Source: Anoplopoma fimbria
Taxonomy: Eukaryota > Chordata > Actinopteri > Perciformes > Anoplopomatidae
DNA: 64,000 bases
Direction of reading: 5' to 3'
NCBI RefSeq assembly: GCF_027596085.1
Contig: NC_072460.1
Coordinates: 14,016,326-14,080,325, forward strand
Positions 17,801 through 43,205 of this stretch are shown here, one piece after another (the first letter of the stretch is position 1; every line of letters begins with the position of its first letter). Both the position numbers and the translations under genes were made by a program. The notes beneath the pieces are model-generated. The model saw only the letters and a program-made list of their open reading frames with translations, had not been told where the DNA came from and did not search any database.

Positions 17801-20800
17801 ATGCACTTCAAATTTAAATATTTAGGATAGAAAATCACTAACTAAGAAAAGCACTAAATTGCTGATACTATTTTAAAATAGGTTTCCTTGACTTTGTGAG
17901 CAATAGGATATGATAGATAAAAACAAAAGGCTGTTGCCTTAATGTTATCACACATTTTATCCAACAAATGTATTGAGCACCCTTTGTCCAACAGATAACA
18001 AAAATCAATCAACACATAAAGCAAGTTCAATAGATTTACAGAAAACTGACTGCCTTTTTTTTTTACCTGCCAATGGGACCAAACATTCAGTCTCCACAGC
18101 ATGTCCTGCCTCGTCCACAAACACGTGAGTGTAATGACCATTAGGAATGTCTCCTGTAACCAGCCTGAAGAGATCAGAGAGAACATATATGATAGAAAAC
18201 TCTCAGAAGTTCATCTGTGGACTTGACTGTTTGGATGACAGAGAATACAAACAGAATGTAAATACTGCAGTATGCAACAGTGAAATGCAATTTTTTTTAT
18301 GGTGTCATGCAGGTGAGCAAACTGCACTGTCAGTCATTCACTACCTTCCAGCGGTTAACAGGGTGGTGACCATGATCCTATACTCCATCAGCTTCTCTTT
18401 AGCAGGAAAAACGTAACACTCCCCTACCAGGTTAGAGCATTCCTGTGAAGGTACCACAATGTCCGTGTACAAAAGTCTTAATGAGGATGGAAAACATAAT
18501 CAAGCACATAAAGCAGCAGGAAGTGTAGCAGTATTTTTGTGTCTTCTATAGACACTGCTTTGCATCATAGAGCCCACTTGTAAGTAGATTATCTAACTGT
18601 GACCAATTGAATGAGAGTGAATGAATGTCAGTTACTTTCTGCATCAAAGAGATGCTTCACCTCGAAAACAAACCGCATGCATCGAATTCATAGACACTGA
18701 CCTTTAGTTCCTCAGTGACATATTTTGGGTCCCGGCTGCTGGCGTACATGCGGAACACCTTACACTTGTCCACGTGTTCCAGAATCTTTTTGCAGAGCAG
18801 ATCGGCAGCGCTGTTGGAGGGAGCGCAGGCCAGGATGTGGCAGGACGCCTGGGTCTTCTCTATCTGCTTTATGGCCTCCACCAGAGTCACAGTTTTGCCT
18901 GAACAGACAAGATACCCTAAATTGCTAAACAGTACAGCTCTATTGAAGACAATAACACAGTAATATGCTGGTACTCGCTGTACCTGTTCCAGGTGGGCCA
19001 AACACCAGGTAAGGGGCAGGTTTGGATGAGCCAGCGACAATGTGTTGTACAGCCTGATACTGCTCTGGGTTTTTTTCCAGCTTTGAGTCAAACAGCCTAT
19101 TGACAGTAAGACACAGGAACAGAGGTATGATGTCAGAGCAGAGTAATGGGTAGAGAGAGTCAGCCGTCATGTTTAAATGCACAGTGAATCACATACTCTT
19201 ATCAGATTACACAAGTAAGGGGTTTGTCTTGTTATATGACTATGAGAAAGCTCTTTAAAATGTCTCCATTAACACGATATTTATTGCAGTACAGCGGCAT
19301 CTTTTAGTGTTTACTCGGATTTAAGCATTTTTTTCTGTTATCACCATGGGGATCTTAATTTTTCCCTCCATATTTGAAGCTGTAGTTAGGGTATTGCTCT
19401 GGTCCCACCTGCCTCCTGTTTTTTTTTTGATGCTGTTTAAAGCCTGGAACAGGTTTCCTTTATGTGCACTTGGGTGACTGTGCACGTGACTTTCGGCATG
19501 GATTTTAAGTATAATGTTTCTAATGTGATCATATTGCAGCTCAGTCTCTTACATTATTTATTCGGTATGTACAGGGAGGGATACTCCAGACATCTGTGCT
19601 GTAAAACAGCCAGCCAGCTCATTGCACCAGGATATGCAGTCTACATGCTAGCATTCCTAACCTGAGTCGGGGAGGCTCAGTTTGCTGAGAGGAGTCGGCA
19701 GATGCAGCGGGGAACAACACCTCTCCCAGTCCGAATGCAGTTGCCAGCTCTGCTGCTCGGTGCTGAACGCGCACAGTCAGGCGGTTGACAATGAACTCAA
19801 CATTGAACTTCATGCCATCTAGAAAGTAATCCAGCAATCTGCAAACAAAGATGCGTGTATCTTTAGTATTAATAAACATTGTTAAATATGAGTCAAATAA
19901 ATGAATCATCTTATTTCTTAATTATAATAATAGCTTTAATCCTATAGCACTTTTAAAAACAGTCACAAAGTGCTTTGACTGACAAAGCAAAGGTAAAAGA
20001 GGATACAAGGCAATATAACAACAGAAAGCCAAACAGTGAGGCCACAGAAAAAAGCAAGACAAAACTAAGGTAAACAGATAAAACAGAACAGTAGATAAAA
20101 CTGTATAAAAAATGTTGCCAAAAAGGCATCAACCAATTGTGTGTTATTGTAATGTCTTACTTTGACCCAAAGCCGAGTTTGACACTGTCCAGCTGCACAC
20201 TGTGGACGTAGCCGCGGTACTTCACCCCTTTTTCTCCTGCAGGATACGCCAGCAGCGAATCCCCTCGTAGCACAGATGGGCGGTTCTCAGACACACCAGG
20301 TACCTGGCACGTGAACAAAAAACAAGGAAACAAGTAAATTAATTTTATCTCAGTGAATATGGCGGTGGATATGTTGCTATGTAAAATAATTTAAAATATA
20401 TATATGACAAATTTTGTCTTTTGGTTTTCTTCATCCTACATTTCCTTTTTCTTTGATCATAATGCATCACAACCGGAATGCTAATTTCACTTTAGCCAGT
20501 ATAATGGCTGTGTAAAAAAGTTACAGGAATTATCTTTTAAACCTTAACAACTGCCTGTCTGTTTCATGTCAGAATTCCATTGATAATATGCAATGGCTGT
20601 TTTATTTATTCCTCCTCTACAGGCATTATATATACTATTTAGGTAGCTAGCTAGAGCTAGATAGCTCCTCTTAAAAAAACTATTAACAGAGGAAATGTGA
20701 GGGAATGAGAGATGATGTGAGTACTGAAAGTGAATGAGTGAGAGCTCATAATAACCTCCAGAATGAGAAGTTTCTTGTTATAGTGATCTCTCTGCATGAC

Positions 20801-23264
20801 GGCATGCTCGTTATCACTGTTGGGGATGTTGTATCTCTTGATGTCCACCTCCATCTGAAGCTCCTCCAGATACAGCAGCAGCTGAAACTTCTCAGTGTAG
20901 TTTTCCCAGCTCAGGGAACCTTCCAGCAAGGCCCTTCTAAACAGATCAAATAGAAAGAAACGATGTATGGCAGTGTATATATTATACAAAAGAAGATAGG
21001 TTGTTTTTAATATGTAAGGGGGGATAGTGCGGGACTGTAAGACCAGAAACCAGGTTATCATCCTGAGTCTTGTCTATAGTTAAGTTTAAACAACAACAAA
21101 AAACGTTGGTTTTCAGTTGAATGTTTTTTAACACGTTGTGTCTCGTGATTAAAGACACTGCAGAATTTTCAGTGTAAACCAAGACCACAATCTTTCCCTT
21201 ACCCGTGTCTAAACATAACCATAAACAGGTTCATAAAGTGGTAGTCAATACAGGTGGATATTGTATGGCAAGATCAGATATTTGGGCGAAAAAAACAAAG
21301 GATGAGTATTGCCAATTAACATTTTACTGATGACATAGCATCAACATTTTTGCAACTTAAATAAACAACAATTCCTCATCATGTTGATGGTAAACAGAAA
21401 CTGTACGGCATTATGTTTCCCTCAAAATGGTAAATGCTGTTGCAAGTTATTTGTATGTAAACTTCTTTTCTAATGACTACACTGATTTATAAACCACATC
21501 AAATCGAAAACACATCAGGCAAACACATCAACAACTTAAATGAATTTACCTTTTGTCACAGAAGTAAGTAGGCTGCTTCAGAGACTGGACGAGCTGGTTC
21601 ATGTATGCTGGTATTTGATACTTTTTTAGCTCAATCACATTTTTTAGATGGAGCACTGACAGCCTGGTAAGAGGAGACAAAATGAAAAAGGTTGGATACA
21701 TCACTAGGAGACTTACAACATTCCATTTTTTAACATCTGCTGTATATTGAACAGTGTTTTGAGTGAGCGCTCATACCCTTCAGGTCGCTGTCCATCCACA
21801 ATCGTGTAATTGACCTCAGGGGTCCAGGCAGGGAGGGAGCGGGGTTTGTAGGGGGCTTCAGGTGCCAGCTCCAGCCCTAAGGCAGTTATACACTGAGCCT
21901 CAATGTAGCGCACAATGTGGAACGCAGCGGTGGAGGGCTGCAGGTCTGGTTTGAATTCAAAGGCCAATGTAGCCGGATAGAAACCAACCAAACTGCAGCG
22001 GAAGCTGACCTGGACTTTATATGTGTCACCTGAGAACAAGACATAAATGGTAATAATGTTAAGTGTAGACATAGGGCTTTACTGTGTCAATAAATTCTCT
22101 CTCAGGGTAGCAAATATGGCATCGTGAATTGGTATGGAAATGCACAATAACCACCGCTCCACCTGGCTCAATCTTCACTAAGGTGCTGGAAGTATCAAAG
22201 GGACCAAGAGATAAGAGTACACTTTAATTTACTTTATTAATTAATTTATTAAATAAAGTGTACTCTGCATAGATCTAAGCGTGCAGCTATCTCTTCTATC
22301 ATCATGAGTTCATATCAAATGAAACTTGTTTATGATGTTTGCATTACCTGGTTGTAAACACAGAGGGTTTGTCTTGGTCACGTTGCACTCATCCTTCATC
22401 ATGAAGTCCCTGAGCCAGTGCAGTGGGGTGTAGTAGGTGAAATACACAGGTCCTGTTCCAGTGTTCTTCACGTTCAGATTTACCACGCACTGTTTAAAAA
22501 AAAAAACAGGTCTATGCAGTGGACCTTCACATTTGTACCTCCACCAAATGCACGTAAGCGTTTCATCAGATGATCATCAGATGATCATCAGAGAATGTGG
22601 CAGTCATAACATAATTACCTCACATGAGCCATCATAATGCAAGCAAAGTTTCCCATCCTCAAACTGATTGTCGGAGTCGATGCAAATACCATTTTTGTCA
22701 CAGATGAACTGAGCCCTGTGAGGCGAAAAAGAGCAGGTTATGATCCACTGTATTAAAGTCAGAGGAGCGGTGTGTGTGACTTTGGACATTGCAGAGCCAA
22801 ATTTAAAATGTAGTTTCATATTTATTGTTCTTTTATTGCTGTGTGGCGAAATAATACAGGCAGAAGAGAAGGTAGTTAATGCAGGGTCAGCGCAAGAAGT
22901 TAATGACAGTCACATATTTGATGAGAAGCTGTTTAATTCGCAACTTTGTGGACTGCTTTTTTAGCCTGCTAGCCATCCTAGCTTCTGCAGTTTATGTTGA
23001 CAACATTACCCTCGCTATTTTCACAACTGCTTTTTGCCACACCAATCAAAATAAATCAGTCCTGGTTGTTTTAGAATTTCTATTTCAGTGAAAACAATGG
23101 AACTTAGTTAAAGTTTAGCAGTCTAGAATCTGTTTTCTTGATACATGAGCTTTTCACATGTTAAAGAGTTGTTTGCATAGTTACATTTTTTATGTGTACA
23201 CAATGGAGAAAAACTGTAGTCCAGCATTTTTTTCCGGGAATGTCATCACTGACGCAGCTATATC

Positions 23265-23309
<45 letters not shown>

Positions 23310-24895
23310 TATAGATAATGACTCAACAGAATTTTGTTTAAATGAATATCATAGAGATTTCCACTTTGAGCCTGTTATTGTGGCCTGGACTCCAAAGAAG
23401 ACACTTTGTTTGTTGATTGCAGTGTAGAACGAAATAGTGAACGAAACTGTGTCAAAAATGTAAACAGTGCGTGGTTATTCATGTTACCGGTCTGTCTTGA
23501 GTTTGTTCATCAGAAGGCTAGCCAGTTTCCTCCTGGCTCTAACTCCCGTCTGTGCCTGATCTTCAGAGGTATAGGCCTGTAATGTCCCGGGACTGGCTGT
23601 TCCACTCTCGACTGGTTCTGGCCGACGGCCCCTTGGTGAATGCCATTGGTCCATAAAAAGAGCTGTGACCTGTTCAGAGGGTCACTTAGTGTAAATTTTA
23701 TCTTCAGATGGAGAATTCCTAAAAATTCCTCAATCACGTAACTAAGTTTCCTGTTATGATTTTTTGTTTACAGAATCGACCTAATGGTATCCCTGCCTGC
23801 TTTTAAAGTAATTTAATCTGCATATAAAAATAATCTTTACAAATGCAAGTTAGTATAACAAGCAAGCTTTGTCTTAAGACATTCAAACAGGATTTTTCTA
23901 GGACCGTAAGTTTTGTTTCTGAGGAAGTGACACAAACAGCGATTTTGCAAGTCATCCGGTTTTAGGAGGCAACACTTTTTCATAAGAATTTACACATTGC
24001 TGTTTTCGGTTTGACATTAAAGCCCTGAAACTCCCATTTCATATGTTTCCATAATATTAAATCATTATTAATAACTCATCCACCAGAATAGCGTTGTTTT
24101 AGAGCCAAGATTAAAAAATAAATAAACATGTATTTAAACTTTACATTGTAGCAGTGATCTGTGGTGCAACTTGACCAACTTATTGTGTGCTCAGATGTGT
24201 AATAGACTTGACCCGTCATTTAGAGCATTTAAACTTAGATTACATTTGTAAACGACTAATTTGATTTACAGCAAGTAATTAACTCATAATAAAGTGATTT
24301 AAAATTATTAAAATACTACATATATTGTGTACTAACTAACTTAAACAATGTTGCGTAAAACCATAAAATACAGATGAAGATTAGCTTTGTATTTCCACTT
24401 TATCAGGTGTTCACATTGTATTGATAAATGTGCCTCAAGGGTTGATCTCGATTAAAAAGCTGATGAAAACCAAATATATCACACTGATACTGCTTTATCA
24501 TTTTAAAAGCTGTAAATGCAGATACCTTTGCATACATTTGAAATAAGCTTAAATGCCTAAAAACATAATGCGGAAGTGCTGACCGTGGATTTGAAGCGAA
24601 TAATGTCTCCTCGTCTTGTTATTTTGTTGGACGCCTTCAGGGCATAGAGGACTGAACTGAAGTTTGGATCCCTGATCCCTTCATTCCTAAAATAAACATA
24701 AACACATTTAATTTACAGAACTGTCAAACACACATAGAGGTCTGCTTTAATGTCTCAGTAATGTAGAATAACTCACCTGCTCCTGAAGTCTCTGTTGTAA
24801 ATGTCTCTCAGTTCTATTCTGTCAGTGATGGATGCTTGATCACTCTCATTCAGGAACTCAAAGAAGTCGAGTCCAATTTGGCGGAGCACGGACAT
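14839..24895 (-). CDS. mov10: MOV10 RNA helicase, copy A (intact)
   Basis: UPF1-like SF1 5'-3' RNA helicase; MOV10 proteins act in RNA silencing bodies and restrict retroelements and viruses. Exons from 5': 24777-24895, 24584-24686, 23488-23669, 22619-22715, 22348-22489, 21777-22029, 21550-21663, 20756-20936, 20161-20303, 19662-19838, 18984-19096, 18702-18898, 18345-18442, 18067-18164, 17276-17374, 16995-17097, 16794-16911, 15838-16029, 15606-15677, 15400-15525, 15234-15322, 15011-15123, 14839-14900. They sum to 2991 nt, all phases join, giving 996 aa against about 1003 in human. Motifs: I GPPGTGKT (537-544, split by an intron), II DEAG (657-660), [11 protein letters not shown] (686-693), V VEEFQGQE (871-878), [11 protein letters not shown] (912 on). 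The last residues PEWRSDL mirror the human PEWRNEL end, supporting the last two exons. The exon at 17276 has a purine-rich, weak acceptor. Confidence 0.93.
19930..20105. repeat. Probable dispersed repeat in mov10 A intron
   Basis: Contains TATAGCACTTTTAAAAACAG and CACAAAGTGCTTTGACTGA followed by an A-rich segment, typical of fish short interspersed repeats. No coding capacity. Confidence 0.35.
22214..22266. repeat. Imperfect palindrome in mov10 A intron
   Basis: 13-bp perfect outer arms (AGAGTACACTTTA and its complement) around an AT-rich, partly self-complementary middle. Confidence 0.7.
23264..23310. repeat. (TA)n microsatellite
   Basis: About 20 TA units in a mov10 A intron. Confidence 0.9.
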
Positions 24896-25141
24896 TTTAA
24901 GTTTAACCATTATGGCAGATTGATATGATGATCAAAATATTAAATGGGATACACCGGGTCGTTCATCAACCCAGTTTCTATGTGCGTCTCAAATGAAATA
25001 AGGGAGACTGCGCTTTTATTTGAATGCCTGGACAGTCCACAGGGGCGGTGCTACTCTGTTTCTCATGTGACATATCTGTTATACTAAGGCGGTCCATCTC
25101 GGTTACATAAAGCCAGTGCACCCAGATAGCAAGCCTGTCAT

Positions 25142-25197
25142 GAGAAACGAAACTTAAGGCGCTGATCCCGTAAAGCCGAAATGAGCAAAACGAAACT
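25142..25197. promoter_or_regulatory. Two interferon-response-like motifs upstream of mov10 A
   Basis: Read on the + strand, GAGAAACGAAACT (25142-25154) and GCAAAACGAAACT (25185-25197) lie about 250-300 bp upstream of the copy A start codon. Both end in GAAACT, half of the ISRE consensus GAAANNGAAACT; the second matches all but one defined base, the first has a one-base-short spacer. MOV10 is interferon-inducible in vertebrates, so IRF/STAT control is a reasonable inference. Confidence 0.55.
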
Positions 25198-25296
25198 GAT
25201 AACATATTAAAAACATAGGGTTCAACGGGAGTAGATTACCAGAATATCCTCATATTGCTGCTGCCTACTACTTCTTCTACCACTAAGAATAACAAT

Positions 25297-25337
<41 letters not shown>
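25297..25337. repeat. (TAA)n microsatellite
   Basis: About 13 units in the short interval between mov10 A and B. Confidence 0.9.
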
Positions 25338-25341
<4 letters not shown>

Positions 25342-26223
25342 TAACATTACAATTGAAAAAGAGGATTCTAATTATAATGACTTGTCTGGTACAACACAAA
25401 CAGCACAGGACATAATCACACTGCCAAACCTGGAGAGTGTGCATATGGGGTACGAGTCTCCACCGTTAACCATTCATTACTGATTCACTCTTTAAAACTT
25501 AAATGACACTTCATGACATTTTGTGACATGAGCATGCGGCAATGTGAATGTTGATTAACTGAGCACTAAATGGGCCTTAAATTCTGAATTCTAACAGACT
25601 TTGTGACAAACTGTGTGACAGATTGTGTAAAGTAAAACAGTTTCACACTTTGACCAAGTATTTTTTTTATTTTATTTAGTCTGAGATTGCCTTAGCAACT
25701 TTATTAAAACCTTTAGGTAAGTTTGAAAGGTAAAACTTTTAAAATAAATATTTGTTAACATTATTAAATATAATATAATATTTTATATTGTTAACTTATT
25801 TCAGGTTTTGATTTTCCTCTTTACAGAAAAAAATCTGTGTTGGCATCAAAAGCAGGCTTATCATCCAGGAAGTGCTCCAAGTAATTCAATAAACATTTCT
25901 TCGGTCTTAGATACATTTCTCCATTGTAGAAAAGAGCTATGGCACAAATAATTTCTTGTTCCACACAATTTCCTTCAATCCATAAAGTGAGTCAATATTT
26001 TCTACTGTCAGTTTTCAGCAGGTGACACCGTTTGTTACAACCAAAGCAAACCTGATAATTAGATCAGATTGCCACTACGTTTTCACTTCATTAATAAGTT
26101 TCATTTTTGCGAGAAATCTGAGATGAAGGCAGTGATTCAGAAAATCTAGAAACAGGCTACAAGTCTGTCTTGTGTCTGTCCTAAGTGAACTACACACTTA
26201 GTTATCAGCTTCTCAACCAGTTC

Positions 26224-26229
26224 TTTATT
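26224..26229 (-). terminator. Poly(A) signal, mov10 copy B
   Basis: AATAAA on the minus strand, about 85 nt past the proposed copy B stop at 26312. The copy B 3' end therefore lies only about 1.3 kb upstream of the copy A start codon. Confidence 0.4.
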
Positions 26230-26311
26230 TTTGCTGTTTTATGTTAAATACTGGAGCTTCAGATGAGTGTGTGAGGTCTGTTGGTCCAGCAGAGGTCCAG
26301 CTGTTGCTGCA

Positions 26312-38099
<11,788 letters not shown>

Positions 38100-38800
38100 T
38101 TGGTCCTGATGGTACTGAAAAAGAAACAGAAAGGATTTTAAACCCACTGTCTGCAGTTTGAGTATACTATAAATTGTGATTATTGCAAACCCCCTGAGCC
38201 CGATATGCTTAATTTAACATTTAACTAGTCATGTGAACCCCTAGGTTCTGGCTTGTGTTGAATATGATGTTAAACATTTTATCATAACAACAGATAAGAG
38301 CCTCGGGTACCCCCCCCCCAAAAAAAAAATAAGGCCTAAGCTCAATAATAATAATACTAGTGCAAGCAACAAGCAGTCAATACCCCCAACGAAATGTTGT
38401 CCATTTACACACAGGTTTCTCTGACCCTGCAGTCAGTGCACCTAGCTCCAGGACAGGTAACACATTAAAATAATAAAATTACAAAACATAATACTGTAGA
38501 ATTAAGTAGGCTCAAGTATTAACCTTAGCTATACATACATTTATGCATTTAAGTTTCTAATCTACTCTTTGATACCCGAATAATTATGAAATAATTATGG
38601 CATTATTATAATGGCCATGGTTGACAGACACTTGAACACTAACTATAAATGTACAAATTGATCTCATGTCAGCTAGCGTTAGCTGTTGCTGACTGACATG
38701 TATCCGCTAGGCGGCAGTGGAACACCCGGAAGAAACAGCCTTGATCTCAACCACCAGGAATATAGAAATGTAGCAAACATATAACGTTATAGTAACTTAC

Positions 38801-38848
38801 TTTAGAGGCGGACAACAGGTACGTAGCAGCACTGACCTGAGACTGGGG
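38801..38848 (-). other. Possible upstream exon of mov10 copy B
   Basis: Donor AAA|GTAAGT at its left end and, about 45 nt upstream on the minus strand, a C-rich tract followed by AG. It stays open into the frame of the exon at 38114. It may be 5' UTR or coding. A CCGGAAG ETS-type motif lies nearby on the + strand at about 38727, compatible with a promoter close by. Confidence 0.3.
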
Positions 38849-40459
38849 GGGGGAGTGAATTTAAAGATAAGTTTTGATTTGAAGATAAACAGAATAACAT
38901 TTTGAGTGTATCCTAGCAATTGCTGGTGATGCAGGTTGTAGAATATCAACAGTTCTGCTGACGTGTGTTTCCCCCATTGATAAAAAAAAAAAACCCATCA
39001 GGTTTATGTTGGACTCATGTTTCAGTTTTTTATTGACGTTTTAAGTTTGGCCACCAGGGGGCAACGCAGACAAATGAATGGTCTGCCTGTTTAAGCAGAC
39101 ACAATTCGATGTATTTTTTTTAAATAGAAATAGGTCTACAATTTTAGCAAGCTGTACAAAGTGTCAGCCTGCTCTATCACTTTTTTGACTTATTTGTTTG
39201 CATTATAAATTAAGATTAATTTCATTTGATTAAATATTCTTGGGTGACTGTATCACAATATTTATGGTAAAACTATAATATTCCTGTATGTATTTAAATT
39301 TGTTTTGATGCCATTTATTATAATGATCATGTTTATTATAATGATCCATGCCTAATCATTGGATGCTTATATAACTTCTGTACAGTCAGTAGTAAAGTCA
39401 GTCTTAGGTTAGACGTGTTTTATTGTGATCTAAAACAGTAAGCTTAGGCCTGAGCTCATGGGGACAGGATTATTACCATGATAGTTATAATGATAACTTC
39501 TTATGTTAAGCTCATACTTTCATACTTTTCATTCAATTTTTTTAATTGTCATTGTACATCAAACCAAGTGTTCAGGTGCATAAAATTAAAAATGAAATAA
39601 TACTAAGTATAGACAGTGACAAAAGTGAAAAAAATGTGCGCAATAATTCCTCAGGAGCAATGTTGGTCATTATGGTTGTTGTAAGTTTCAGTGTTCGGGA
39701 AGGGTTAGTTTGTGTGTGTGTATCTGAGCGTAGGAGGTGTCTACTGATGACTCTGAAGAAAGTTTGAAAATGGCCAAATGAGGGTTAGTGGAACAGGGGG
39801 TCGGGTTTGTTTGACACAAAATCCTCAGAACAACCAGAGGTGTTTGTTTATCCTGATCAGTGTAAGTCATTTGCATGTGTCTGTTTGTGTGTGTGTTCCT
39901 GTCAGCCTCATATCTGTTTGCCTACACATGTTTGTGTTTGAAGCTGAATGCTGTTAGATTGCATGATGACTCTGATGTCCTGATTGTCTTACTGTACGAT
40001 CACCGCTCTCTCAGTCCTGCTGCAGCAACAAGTGACTCAGTGATTATCCCGCTGTCCTGGCGGCTACGACCCCACATGAGTCACATCATACTCAGACACC
40101 AGAGCTTGTGTGTTTCTGCGCGTGTGAGAGAAACATAGTGGCCCTGATAGCAATGTGCATGTGTAACTGTTTATCTGACCAAATGTCGATGCGTTTGTGT
40201 GTCAATGACCCAGTGAGACAGCAGGGCCAAGAAATGACTTAAACGGCCACAGCTGCATATCCATGGCAACAGGGTGTTTTAATGGAGGGACATTATGGGC
40301 TAGAGAGCAGGGTAATGACCGCTCTGGCCGTCGGAATGCCTTGATCTTATCACCATGGCGAGAGGGGATGCTCCTACTTTCTGATGGTCTAATAGCCCCT
40401 GCTCTAATAGACAGGCGGCCTGGGCCACTGAGGTCACTCAGAAACACAGGACCACCCCC

Positions 40460-40570
<111 letters not shown>

Positions 40571-41083
40571 TGGCACAAAGACAAAGCCATAGCGCTGCCT
40601 TTCCACATAAGCCTAAGCACAAAACTGTGTCCAGTTTTCTGGTGAGGCAGTCACAGCTGGTTAAAGGGTCCTGTTATAACACTGCCTTTTGTGACAATTG
40701 GACCTATTTGTGAGGGAAATGTAATCAATGGGAATTTCTTCTAGGAGAGGAAGAAACAAGAGAATGGATGAGGAGAGAGCAGAAGAGAGATAAGAGTTTG
40801 TTAAAAAACCTGTTTGCAAAAGAATGGCCTGTCACTTTTTTGGCACCCATTATACACTCTAGTACTCGCATACTCTTGCAAATCTCACACAGCACGGCGG
40901 AGTGTATACACGACCAAATCCTATAAGTCCATTTGAATACCACAACAGTCTTCTTCTAATCTGTTTGTTTGAAATTTGTGATGAATCGGCAGTTTCTTAG
41001 CAGACACAGGGCCTTATCCACACCTATTTGTCCATGTTAAGGGTTGAGTTATTTCTCAACACGATTGGTTGAATGCCAACGGA

Positions 41084-41107
41084 GGTGTGTGTGTGTGTGT
41101 GCGTGTG

Positions 41108-41180
<73 letters not shown>

Positions 41181-41196
41181 ATGTGTGTGTGTGTGA
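41084..41196. repeat. (GT)n microsatellite with GC interruptions
   Basis: About 55 GT units with a few GTGC interruptions. Confidence 0.95.
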
Positions 41197-41629
41197 GAAT
41201 GTTCCTCTTTATCTCTCTCAATGAGTGAGTGGAGGTTGGCTATAAGGCTATCTGTCCCTCTCAGACACCCAATCTGTCTCTGTCGCTGTGCCTGCAGCCT
41301 GCGCACACACATACACACTGACACAGACATTGATGAACTGGAGTCAGCAGCGTTACCTTTGTTAGATGCTGATATCGCGTCAGTGCCACGTTATTGTGTA
41401 TTTGGTACTAGCCAGACCTAAAATGACTCCTTAATAATTAACGACTGAAGTGAGCAGATTCGGTTTTAATCAAATTAGGAATCTTGATCGAAATTGAATT
41501 TAGAAAGTCCCTTTATTTCTCCGTCATGACAGGTAGACAGACGGTGCTCAGGGTGAGAGCTGCGCCTGTACTGAAGTGTCCCATTGAGTTTCCTGAAGTG
41601 GACTTATCTCCTACCACCCCTTCTCGCAG

Positions 41630-41786
41630 CTCACTCGTTCCTGGGTCCAGACAGGACTGAGCGCCACACTCATCGAGCCCTCCTCACACCAGAGAAAGCC
41701 TCTCTCTTCTGGGCTCAGTCCCAAACTCAGACCCCCTCAACCACACAACCTCCTTACAGTTGACAGAGTGCTGCATGATACTCAAG
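41630..41786 (+). CDS. Unassigned exon candidate 1
   Basis: 157-nt open stretch between a good acceptor (cccttctcgcag) and donor CAAG|GTAATG. Read in phase 0 it is Ser/Pro/Leu-rich and ends NLLTVDRVLHDTQ plus one base. The joined frame with the exon at 43160 stays open. No family recognised; lies 3.5 kb past mov10 B, on the opposite strand. Confidence 0.35.
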
Positions 41787-43159
41787 GTAATGATCTAGTG
41801 TGTGAAGACTTGACAGTTGATGGCGATGGTGATGGTGATGATGTTGACAGAAATATTGATGCCAACGCCAGAAATACTGCTGATTCTGATAGGACAGAAA
41901 AACCACAATCAGGAAGAGAGGCATGAATTCTTAAGGCTTGCTGTTATGGCAACCAATATTCCTTTCATTTAATTAATCTTCTTTTCCCGCACTTTGCACT
42001 GAGGACATGAGAAATCCACATAACACCTATCTATCAAATAGGGCACATATTGTCACATATTTAAGGTGGCATTTTGAATAATTTCCTCATGATGTGTTGG
42101 ACAGATGTATCACCTTCCACTAGACTTGTTGTTTTTTAATGAGTGTGTTGATATTGAGCTTGATGTTGTTCAGATAATGTGATGTATGGATGCTGTTTTG
42201 TCTGTGAGGTTATCGCTGCAGTTTTCTTTTTGCCTGATATCTCTTAACATTGGGTCCATAACCGGATCTTCTACGCTGTGTTACTATAACTGGTTTCTGC
42301 CGTGGCTGATTCTGACAGACTGCATCTGTGATTATTATAACTATAAACATGTTATACTAAAACTTTGGCTGTTGCTGTCGTGGTGTGGTGGTAGCCATGG
42401 CTTCACATTGGTACAGTTGTGGCTGTGACACAGCAGTTTTAAGGGATGTAACACTAAATACATACAGGGGTTTCAGTGAAATGGCATTGTCCCTATTCAT
42501 AGTACCATAACATTTCTCTAAACTGGCAGTTGATTCTAGCTTTGATAAAATCAAAGTCAATCATTTAAACAAATACGAGTAAAATTTCAAACAAGGTTGA
42601 AAACAACATTGAAAAATATATTCATCTGCAAGCAGAAATGTGTGAGGTCTGCCCATGAGACAAAGATGTTTCAAATACTGCAACTGTCCAGCTACACTGA
42701 GGACACACACATAATATATAACACTAAATGTAGCACATCAGATTTAACAAATGAGATAAAATAGTATATTAAATGTATGCTAATCGTGTTTGTTTAATCT
42801 GTAAAGAAAATGAAGTGGAAAGATGTTAGAAATTTTAAGTGGTCTTGTTGTCACCATGAGGTTGCCAGGCAACCAGCAGAGACTCCAGGATGTTACTGAT
42901 GGTGTTAATTATTGAGAATTGGAGCTACTGGTGGGTAGATAATGTTAGGACAAAGACAGGCTAGATGTTTCCCTATGTTTCCAACCTTTGTGTTCAGCGA
43001 AGCTAACAGGCTGCTGCCAAGAGCTTTGTATTTACCGCACGGACATGACAGTGGTATACTATCAACAATCTCATATAACTCAATAAGACAGAAAATAAGC
43101 CTTTTTCTTTAAATGTATACCTATTTCTTTAAAAATCTTGTATTTTTCATTATTTACAG

Positions 43160-43205
43160 ATCTTGACTTGGAGGACGAGGAAATGTGGACACAAGGATGC
43201 ATGAA
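43160..43205 (+). CDS. Unassigned exon candidate 2
   Basis: 46-nt open stretch after ttatttacag and before GTAAGA. Joined in phase to candidate 1 it gives an acidic peptide, DLDLEDEEMWTQGCMK. No family recognised. Confidence 0.35.
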
